Assembly: GCA_948891265.1 (NCBI GenBank)
Contig: CAQUBD010000024.1
Span: forward strand, 1-27,135
Origin: an uncultured Clostridia bacterium
GTDB lineage: Bacteria > Bacillota > Clostridia > TANB77 > CAG-508
Direction: 5' to 3'
Length of the DNA: 27,135 nucleotides
A model generated the notes under the pieces. It saw only the letters and a list, made by a program, of their open reading frames with translations. It searched no databases and had not been told where the DNA came from. Both the position numbers and the translations under genes were made by a program. Numbering within the stretch: position 1 is the first letter of the stretch; every line of letters begins with the position of its first letter. Positions 17,691 to 23,030 of this stretch are shown here, piece after piece.

Positions 17691-17712
17691 TGACTTACAA
17701 CATACAGTTGAA
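17669..17712 (+). other. attL of the integrated element
   Basis: The host half is GGAATCAGAGT, encoding G-N-Q-S. The predicted core is CA at 17689-17690. The element arm is 17691-17712 (TGACTTACAACATACAGTTG+AA). It is an imperfect inverted repeat of the arm at the other end. The core was placed by requiring that joining the two host halves restores the peptidase reading frame and its SQH motif. Confidence 0.7.
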
Positions 17713-17777
17713 CATATAAAAATTTGTAATAGAAGATAGATAAAATTTGTGTTTTTAGGGATAGGATATTAATTAAT

Positions 17778-17806
17778 AAAGTGCTATAAATAGTGCTTTA
17801 TTTTTT
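17778..17806 (+). terminator. Terminator at the left end of the element
   Basis: AAAG-TG-CTAT pairs with ATAG-TG-CTTT around a 2-nt loop, followed by ATTTTTT. It would stop transcripts from the host peptidase promoter before they enter the cargo. Confidence 0.6.
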
Positions 17807-17827
17807 ACAATTTTTTTGTATAAATAC

Positions 17828-17856
17828 TTGCACAATAAACAAATGTTTGATACAAT
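17828..17856 (+). promoter_or_regulatory. Promoter of the Bro-N gene
   Basis: TTGCAC (17828-17833), 17 bases, TACAAT (17851-17856). The spacer contains AAACA-AA-TGTTT, a small palindrome suited to a repressor. Confidence 0.55.
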
Positions 17857-17892
17857 ATAGCAAATAAAAAATCAATGTAGGAGATGATTTAT

Positions 17893-18768
17893 ATGGTTGA
17901 TAATAATAAATTAGAAACAATATCAAATCTTTTTGAAGGAAAAGAAATAAGAAGTGTTTGGGATGCTGATAAAGAAGAATATTATTTTAGTATAGTTGAT
18001 GTAATCAGTGCATTAACTGATAGTAAAATTCCTAAAAGATATTGGTCAGATTTAAAAAGAAAGTTAATAGAAGAAGGAAGCCAACTGTACGAAAATATCG
18101 TACAGTTGAAAATGATAGCAAATGATGGAAAACTAAGAGAAACAGATACATTAGACACAAAAGGCATTTTTAGATTAATAGAATCTGTACCGAGTTCGAA
18201 AGCAGAACCTTTTAAATTGTGGCTTGCTCAAATGGGAAAAGAAAGAATAGATGAAATTTTTGATCCAGAAATTGCTATAAATAGAGCGATAGATTATTAC
18301 AGAGGTATAGGATATTCAGATCAATGGATAGAAACTAGGTTAAAAGGAATATTAGATAGAAAAAAACTAACAGATGTATGGAAAGAAAATGGAATAAAGC
18401 AAAATTATGAATATGCTATATTAACAAATGAAATATATCAAAGTTGGTCTGGAATGAAAGCAAGTGAATACAAAGAATATAAAAATATAAGAAAAGAGTC
18501 ACTAAGAGACAATATGACAGATATTGAAGTTGCTTTAACAGATTTAGGAGAAATAGCTACAAGAGAACTAGCAAAAGAACATAAACCATATGGATTAAAA
18601 GAAAATAGAAAAATTGCTAAAATGGGTGGACATGCTGCTAAAGTAGCAAGAGATGATATAGAAAAGAATTTGAGTAAATCAGTTATTAGTAAAACAAATG
18701 CATTAGATTATAAGTATTTAGATTCTAATAAAATGGAAAAAAAAGAGATTATTAAAAAAAGAAAATAA
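17893..18768 (+). CDS. Bro-N domain protein
   Basis: This 291-aa cargo protein starts with a Bro-N (BRO family) domain, as found in phage antirepressors and virus BRO proteins: IRSVWDADKEEYYFSIVDVI and then DSKIPKRYWSDLKRKL, up to about residue 115. The middle (LRETDTLDTKGIFRLIESVP, KAEPFKLWLAQMGKERIDE) is typical of clostridial Bro-N proteins. The C-terminal 150 residues are helical, with LGEIATRELAKEHKPYGLKE. It probably binds DNA and may regulate the element. Start at 17893, because AGGAG ends 9 bases upstream; the in-frame ATG at 17884 abuts that site. Codons 64-72 contain an 11-bp perfect DNA palindrome (18082-18108). A terminator follows. Confidence 0.8.
   Translation: MVDNNKLETISNLFEGKEIRSVWDADKEEYYFSIVDVISALTDSKIPKRYWSDLKRKLIEEGSQLYENIVQLKMIANDGKLRETDTLDTKGIFRLIESVPSSKAEPFKLWLAQMGKERIDEIFDPEIAINRAIDYYRGIGYSDQWIETRLKGILDRKKLTDVWKENGIKQNYEYAILTNEIYQSWSGMKASEYKEYKNIRKESLRDNMTDIEVALTDLGEIATRELAKEHKPYGLKENRKIAKMGGHAAKVARDDIEKNLSKSVISKTNALDYKYLDSNKMEKKEIIKKRK
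18082..18108. repeat. 11-bp palindrome inside the Bro-N gene
   Basis: CAACTGTACGA and TCGTACAGTTG are perfect inverted repeats with a 5-nt loop. The half-site TACAGTTGAA is also present in the left element arm (17703-17712), and ACAGTTGAA in the right arm. Confidence 0.6.
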
Positions 18769-18820
18769 TGATATAGAGTAATAAATATATAATAATTTTT
18801 GGAGATAAAACTTATTTGAT

Positions 18821-18861
18821 AAAGTATATAATAATTTAATTTGTTATATACTTTACTTTTT
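18821..18861 (+). terminator. Terminator after the Bro-N gene
   Basis: AAAGTATATAA (18821-18831) and TTATATACTTT (18844-18854) form a perfect 11-bp stem, followed by ACTTTTT. Confidence 0.7.
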
Positions 18862-18910
18862 GGTCGTATTATACTAGAATGAGAATATATGAGAAATTAA
18901 GGAGAAAAAT

Positions 18911-19663
18911 GTGATAAAATTAAATAATAATCAAATGAACAAAATAGAACATTTATTTAATGATATAAAATTCTATATGGGTAAATCGGTTTTAGATGGA
19001 CTTATGGGAGAAGCATATACAGATAATTTAGAAAATCCCTCAATTGCATACCTATTGGTTAGACAATACTGTTTTATAAATGGCGATAGTAATTCAGAAT
19101 TGGCAAAAGAAGTATTAGAGACACTTCCAAAGACTTGTAAAAGGATTATTGCAAATGATGACTGGGATGATGTTATTGAAAGTATATATAATGATTTTGA
19201 AAAGAGTAAAAGATATTCTTTAAAAAAGGAAAAAGATATATTTAATAAACAAGAACTAAAAGAATTTTGTGAAAATTTAAATAGCGAATATGAAGTAAAA
19301 ACAATTGATCAAAGAATATATAAACTAATTAAAGCAGATGATGAAGATCCTAAACAAATGAAAATAACAGATGATTATATGAACAAAGGAATAGGAGTAT
19401 GTTGTTTTAGAGATGATGAAATTGTTGGAATATGTAGTTCAAATATTATTTACAAAGATGGCATAGAGATTAATATAAGAGTCAAAGAAGGATATAAACA
19501 TAAAGGAATAGGAACTGCAATGGCATCAAAATTAATACTAATGTGTTTAGAAAAAGGAATATATCCTAGTTGGGATGCTGCAAACCTAACCTCGTTAGAA
19601 TTAGCTACAAAATTAGGATATAATTATGATTCTGAATATACTATATATAAAATTAATGAATAA
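18911..19663 (+). CDS. GNAT family N-acetyltransferase
   Basis: This 250-aa cargo protein has a C-terminal GNAT fold that transfers an acetyl group from acetyl-CoA. The acetyl-CoA loop is visible as EGYKHKGIGTAMASKLIL (KGIGT at 198-202), preceded by IVGICSSN and followed by the substrate-side strand WDAANLTSLELATKLGY. The N-terminal 120 residues are helical and acidic, with a W-D-D-V segment, resembling the two-domain GNAT_acetyltran type common in clostridia. The GTG start at 18911 is set by AAGGAG 6 bases upstream. The substrate is unknown; resistance by acetylation of a small molecule is possible but unsupported by neighbours. It is followed by a very long hairpin. Confidence 0.82.
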   Translation: MIKLNNNQMNKIEHLFNDIKFYMGKSVLDGLMGEAYTDNLENPSIAYLLVRQYCFINGDSNSELAKEVLETLPKTCKRIIANDDWDDVIESIYNDFEKSKRYSLKKEKDIFNKQELKEFCENLNSEYEVKTIDQRIYKLIKADDEDPKQMKITDDYMNKGIGVCCFRDDEIVGICSSNIIYKDGIEINIRVKEGYKHKGIGTAMASKLILMCLEKGIYPSWDAANLTSLELATKLGYNYDSEYTIYKINE

Positions 19664-19686
19664 GTAAAATCCTATAAAAAAATTCT

Positions 19687-19769
19687 AATGTGCTTTATAA
19701 AAACAAGTCAAGGTTAAAATGAATGTGCTGTCGCACAACCTTGACTTTATTTTAAAAGCACATTCTTTT
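19687..19769. terminator. Long hairpin after the GNAT gene
   Basis: AATGTGCTTT (19687-19696) pairs with AAAGCACATT (19755-19764). AGTCAAGGTT pairs with AACCTTGACT inside, and GTGCTGTCGCAC caps it. A CTTTTT tail follows, so it can terminate, but at 78 nt it is much longer than needed. The 665-base gap it opens (19664-20328) holds no gene I can support; it holds this hairpin, four palindromes and a leader. Confidence 0.65.
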
Positions 19770-19953
19770 TCAACTAAGAGGATTTAAGGATAAATATATT
19801 TAATTAAGTAGACATAAATATATTTTGAGCAAGTGAATTAAGGTGAATACTAAAGGCAGGAAAGCATGTTTAACACAATACCTAGACACATTGAAGGACA
19901 AGCCTTCAAGAGTTAATAAAGAAACAAAAACTTTAAGTAAATATGATGCAAAA

Positions 19954-20119
19954 ATTCACTCGGTGAACTGGCGCAAACCTGCTATTTTTCGTCAAAATTA
20001 AAAATGAAAAGCAAAAATATTAAAAAAGTTCACCAAGTGTACTTGAATTTTGCTAAAATATTAATGATTAGTTCACTCGGTGAACTGAAAATTAGTTAGT
20101 AAGTACACTAAGTGAACTT
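19954..20119. repeat. Four near-identical 17-19 bp palindromes
   Basis: ATTCACTCGGTGAACT (19954-19969), AGTTCACCAAGTGTACTT (20027-20044), AGTTCACTCGGTGAACT (20070-20086) and AAGTACACTAAGTGAACTT (20101-20119) share the form AGTTCAC-nnn-GTGAACT. Several are followed by GAA. Centre spacings are about 74, 43 and 32 bases. They sit 60-220 bases upstream of the promoter for the 69-aa protein and recombinase, so they look like operator or accessory binding sites. Confidence 0.75.
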
Positions 20120-20175
20120 GAAAAAGCTTTTATGTTAAAACCAAAAATTTTAGAAAAAAGGGAAATAAAAGGGAA

Positions 20176-20204
20176 TTGATTTTATAAAAACACCATAATA
20201 TAAT
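20176..20204 (+). promoter_or_regulatory. Promoter of the recombination module
   Basis: TTGATT (20176-20181), 17 bases, TATAAT (20199-20204). Transcription would begin near 20211, where ATG-AAA-AAA-ATT-GAG-TAA forms a five-codon leader without an obvious ribosome site. Confidence 0.6.
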
Positions 20205-20222
20205 TATAACATGAAAAAAATT

Positions 20223-20269
20223 GAGTAAGGAAAGTCAGCAAAAAAGCTGATTTTTTTCTTGCTCTTTTT
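20223..20269 (+). terminator. Attenuator-like terminator in the recombination leader
   Basis: GAGTAAGGAAAGTCAGC pairs with GCTGATTTTTTTCTTGCTC around AAAAAA, with TTTTT after it. It lies between the promoter at 20176 and the 69-aa gene, so it would cut expression unless bypassed. Confidence 0.6.
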
Positions 20270-20306
20270 AGTAATGTATAACCAATTTTATTAATATACA
20301 TTACTA
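20269..20306 (+). repeat. 12-bp inverted repeat before the 69-aa gene
   Basis: TAGTAATGTATA (20269-20280) and TATACATTACTA (20295-20306) are perfect inverted repeats with a 14-base loop, ending about 20 bases before the ATG. Confidence 0.65.
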
Positions 20307-20328
20307 GAGAAAAAAGGCAGTGGTGTAT

Positions 20329-20538
20329 ATGAAAATTCAAAAATTTGATTTTGAAAATAAGCAAATAATTCAAATATATATAAGTAAACAAGAACAAGAA
20401 AACTCAAAAATTATAGAGGAAATTAATCAATTAAAAAAACAATATTCAAATATATCAATTTTTATTAATGGAGAAAATAATACTGTAAGAACGATAAAAG
20501 AAATGCTAAATTACGAAAAAAGTAAAAATATAAAATAA
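20329..20538 (+). CDS. 69-aa protein preceding the recombinase
   Basis: I do not recognise a named family. The predicted order is strand (KIQKFDF), strand (IIQIYIS), helix (NSKIIEEINQLKKQY), strand (ISIFING) and helix (NTVRTIKEMLNYEK), a small alpha/beta fold. Start taken as ATG 20329, with AAAGG about 11 bases upstream; in-frame GTGs at 20320 and 20323 are possible alternatives. It lies 85 bases before the recombinase and the two share a leader with an attenuator, so it is probably co-expressed. Small proteins in this position next to large serine integrases often act as recombination directionality factors; that role is inference only. Confidence 0.6.
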   Translation: MKIQKFDFENKQIIQIYISKQEQENSKIIEEINQLKKQYSNISIFINGENNTVRTIKEMLNYEKSKNIK

Positions 20539-20592
20539 AAAGATTGCATTTGTCATAAAAAGAAGATAATATATAAATAATCTAAAAGCACA

Positions 20593-20625
20593 AATATATT
20601 TATCTTCGGAAAGGATAAATATATT
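20593..20625 (+). promoter_or_regulatory. Hairpin covering the recombinase start codon
   Basis: AATATATTTATC (20593-20604) and GATAAATATATT (20614-20625) pair perfectly over 12 bp. The ribosome site GGAAAGGA spans the loop and the first base of the right arm, and the first two bases of the TTG start (20624-20625) close the right arm, so translation initiation may be damped by structure. Confidence 0.6.
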
Positions 20626-22207
20626 GAAAGTTGTATGTTACTGTAGGTTAAGTAAAGATGATAACAAAAGTAGATATAGTAGTATAGATGCTCAAATGGA
20701 ACTTGCAAAAGAATATGCAGATTCTAAAGGGTGGAATATATCTAAATATTATATTGATGACAATGTTTCAGGATATATTTCAAATGATGAGAGACCAGAA
20801 TTTAGCAAAATGTTGCAAGATATAGATGAAGGAAAAGTAGATATTATTTTAGCAAAAGATTTATCAAGAATTGGTCGTAAAGGTAGCAGAACACTTACAT
20901 TTATAGATGAGTTAAAAGAGAAAAATGTAAATCTAATACTAACAAAAGATACTTTTGGAGAATTTAATTTATTAGAAGGAGATGATGATTTACTAGGTCT
21001 TTCAACATGGTTTAATGAAAGATATGTAAAAGAAGTATCAAAAAAAGTAAAAATAGGTATGCAGAAGCAATTACAAAAAGGCATTTTGTTGCAAGGTACA
21101 AAATTTGGATATTTAAAAACAGCTAAAAAGGGAGAATTAATAGTTGATGAAAGTGTAAGAGATACCATAACAACAATATTTGATTTATATGAGCAAGGCT
21201 TGGGAATGAGAAAGATTTGCCAGAAACTAAATTTTGAATATGATTTTTTAACACCATCACAGGTTATAGAAAGAGAGTTAAGTAAAAAAGGAAAAAGTTA
21301 TAAAAAACCAGTTAAGAAATTATGGGACATTTATATGGTAAAAAGAATTTTAAAAGATGAAATATATATAGGAACTGTAATTACACATAAAACAGAAAGA
21401 AGAGATATCCATAAACAAGGCAAAAAAATAGAAAGAGAAAACCAATATATATTTGAGAATCATCATGAAGCAATCATTTCGAAAGAGCAATTTGAAAGAG
21501 TACAAGAAATGATGAAAAAGAGAGTAAAAAATTCTAGTATGTACACAAAGAAGAAAAGAGATTATATATTTGGCGGATTTTTAAGATGTGGAGAATGTGG
21601 TGGCAGTGTTACAGGAGTTGCAAGAGTTCGAAGTCAGAAAGAAGAATATATTCCAAAAAAATTATATGAGTGTGTTGCTTATAGAAAATATGGCAAGTCA
21701 AGATGTGTATGTCATAATGTAAGAGAGGATATAATACTTGCTAATTTTAAAAACTTTTTAATACTATTAAGAAATAGTTATATAACTGAAATAAATAATC
21801 TAAAGTTAGAAGAATATAAATCCAGTAAAAAGAAAAATATTGAAGAGATAAAATCAAATTTAAAAAATTTAGAAATAGAATATAAAATTTTAGTTTCTCA
21901 GAGAATTAAAGAAATAGCTACTAGTACAGAAGATAAAAAAATATTTATAGAAAATACATATAAGAGTTTAGAAGAAGAAAAATATAAAGAGCTAGAAAAA
22001 GCAAAGAAGAAATTGAAAGAATTACAAAAAGAAGATTTAGAACTAAAGCAAGAGAAGTTAAAACAAACAATAGACTATTTTAATCAAATTATAGAAAAAG
22101 ATGTACCAGATAAAGCTATACTAAATATGTTAATAGATAAAATCTATATTTATCATGATAAATCAGCGAAATTTGAATTAAAAATAGATATAGAAAAAAT
22201 GATATAA
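20624..22207 (+). CDS. Large serine recombinase
   Basis: This 527-aa integrase probably cut and joined the element at its att sites. The resolvase domain (1 to about 150) has YCRLS with nucleophile Ser10, IDAQMELAKEYA, and LAKDLSRIGRKG with the catalytic Arg residues. The recombinase domain follows (about 160-290), with GTKFGYLK and YKKPVKKLWDIYMVKRILKD. A zinc ribbon has CGEC at 322-325 and Cys at 350, 361 and 363. A Lys/Glu-rich coiled coil (about 385-490) ends in the usual IDKIYIYHD segment. The TTG start gives the canonical MKVVCY opening, preceded by GGAAAGGA. Length suits this family (500-560). It is the last gene before the right end of the element, as expected for an integrase. Confidence 0.95.
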   Translation: MKVVCYCRLSKDDNKSRYSSIDAQMELAKEYADSKGWNISKYYIDDNVSGYISNDERPEFSKMLQDIDEGKVDIILAKDLSRIGRKGSRTLTFIDELKEKNVNLILTKDTFGEFNLLEGDDDLLGLSTWFNERYVKEVSKKVKIGMQKQLQKGILLQGTKFGYLKTAKKGELIVDESVRDTITTIFDLYEQGLGMRKICQKLNFEYDFLTPSQVIERELSKKGKSYKKPVKKLWDIYMVKRILKDEIYIGTVITHKTERRDIHKQGKKIERENQYIFENHHEAIISKEQFERVQEMMKKRVKNSSMYTKKKRDYIFGGFLRCGECGGSVTGVARVRSQKEEYIPKKLYECVAYRKYGKSRCVCHNVREDIILANFKNFLILLRNSYITEINNLKLEEYKSSKKKNIEEIKSNLKNLEIEYKILVSQRIKEIATSTEDKKIFIENTYKSLEEEKYKELEKAKKKLKELQKEDLELKQEKLKQTIDYFNQIIEKDVPDKAILNMLIDKIYIYHDKSAKFELKIDIEKMI

Positions 22208-22219
22208 AGAGAGATATAA

Positions 22220-22340
22220 GTGCGAAAAAGAATTGAATTTTGACTAGGCACATAAGTTTTAAATTCAAGAGACGTACTTTTGTACATTGAATGAATTTAA
22301 AACGAAATGTAACGACGTCAAAAGCAATTATCTTTCGCAC
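22220..22340. repeat. Nested 121-base palindromic structure at the right end
   Basis: Four pairs of arms nest in order: GTGCGAAA (22220-22227) with TTTCGCAC (22333-22340), plus AATTG with CAATT; TTTTGAC (22238-22244) with GTCAAAA (22317-22323); GTTTTAAATTCA (22256-22267) with TGAATTTAAAAC (22292-22303), perfect; and GTAC-TTTT-GTAC at the tip. It fills most of the space between the recombinase stop and the right arm. Confidence 0.7.
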
Positions 22341-22350
22341 AATAAAAAAG

Positions 22351-22385
22351 TTCAACTGTGTGGACATAGACACAACACTATGCCG
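22351..22385 (+). other. attR of the integrated element
   Basis: The element arm is 22351-22372 (TTCAACTGTGTGGACATAGA+CA), the core is CA at 22373-22374, and then host sequence ACACTATGCC resumes the peptidase gene. The reverse complement of the arm matches the left arm at 15 of 22 positions, with ACAGTTGAA identical. Confidence 0.7.
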
Positions 22386-22795
22386 GTGTGTCATTTGACG
22401 TTGGTCAAACATTAACTAATGTGCAAAGAAATAGATTATACAATAGCGCAGTAAACTCAGGTGTATGGAGTTATGTTGAACCAAAAAATTTAACACCAAC
22501 ATGGGTACATTTTGATAAACGATTTGGAAAGCCAGCATGTTCGACGGGAGGATTCCCACAATTAAGAAGAGGAAGCTTAAGCAATTATGTTTTAATTGCA
22601 CAAGATGACTTAAATACATTAGGTTTTAGAACAGGTGGACTAGATGGAATTTTTGGTGCTGCTACACAAAGTGCAGTAATTGCATATCAAAGGTCTAGAG
22701 GTTTAACAGCAGATGGAATAGTAGGATGCAATACTTGGCGTTCATTACAGGAAAATGTAGTAGGAACAGGGCCAACAAATACAACAATCAATTAA
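22375..22795 (+). pseudogene. C-terminal part of the split M15-type peptidase with PG-binding domain
   Basis: This is the downstream half of the gene that begins at 17431. Numbered on the restored 226-aa protein it opens with the zinc motif H88-Y-A-G-V-S-F-D95, then WVHFD with the third ligand H132: the M15 S-x-H...D...H pattern of D,D-carboxypeptidase-like enzymes. From about 165 a peptidoglycan-binding repeat follows (AQDDLNTLGF, GLDGIFGAATQSAV, RSRGLTADGIVG). A GTG at 22388 could start an orphan fragment but has no ribosome site. The frame has no decay, so precise excision would restore the enzyme. Role in wall or spore turnover is inferred from the domains. Confidence 0.85.
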
Positions 22796-22802
22796 AAAAC
22801 TA

Positions 22803-22831
22803 TTGCATAAAAAATAATGATGCTATATAAT
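22803..22831 (+). promoter_or_regulatory. Promoter of the ABC operon
   Basis: TTGCAT (22803-22808), 17 bases, TATAAT (22826-22831), just after the peptidase stop and 20 bases before the first gene of the operon. Confidence 0.7.
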
Positions 22832-22850
22832 AATAGTGGAGGAATTAAAA

Positions 22851-23003
22851 ATGAAATTTGAATTTGATGAAATAGGATTTAAAGATGATATTGAACTAAT
22901 GAATTTAGAAAGACAGATGGAACAAAGACAAATAAATAATACTCAAACTTTAGGCTTTAACATAGACCAATTATATAACACAATAGAAAACATAGAAGAA
23001 TAA
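22851..23003 (+). CDS. 50-aa leader-gene protein of the ABC operon
   Basis: This short gene has a full promoter and GTGGAGGAA ribosome site, starting at ATG 22851. The product is acidic and soluble (MKFEFDEIGFKDDIELMNLE at the start, ending FNIDQLYNTIENIEE). It has no signal, Cys or Gly-Gly leader that would mark it as a bacteriocin. It ends 27 bases before the first ABC half-transporter and no terminator lies between, so they form one operon. I do not recognise a family. It could be a small regulator or partner of the transporter. Confidence 0.55.
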   Translation: MKFEFDEIGFKDDIELMNLERQMEQRQINNTQTLGFNIDQLYNTIENIEE

Positions 23004-23030
23004 AAAAATAAATACATAGGAAGAAGAAAA

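Larger units (their letters stand above)
17689..22374 (+). mobile_element. 4.68-kb serine-recombinase integrative element
   Basis: This element is inserted in the Q codon of the S-Q-H zinc motif of an M15-type peptidase gene. It is bounded by a CA core (17689-17690 and 22373-22374) and 22-bp imperfect inverted arms that share ACAGTTGAA. All genes point the same way: Bro-N protein, GNAT acetyltransferase, a 665-base control region, a 69-aa protein and a large serine recombinase at the right end. There is no relaxase, conjugation, replication or phage structural gene, so transfer must rely on outside machinery, or the element moves only within the cell or by natural transformation. Base composition matches the host, which suggests a long-standing association with similar genomes. 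Confidence 0.82.

Noticed and set aside
17691..17739. C-terminal 16 residues of the 102-codon frame as a natural protein end
   Set aside because: They are encoded by the element arm; the host gene continues after 22374.
17689..22374. Prophage
   Set aside because: Bro-N is phage-associated, but there are no capsid, tail, lysis or replication genes and the region is only 4.7 kb.
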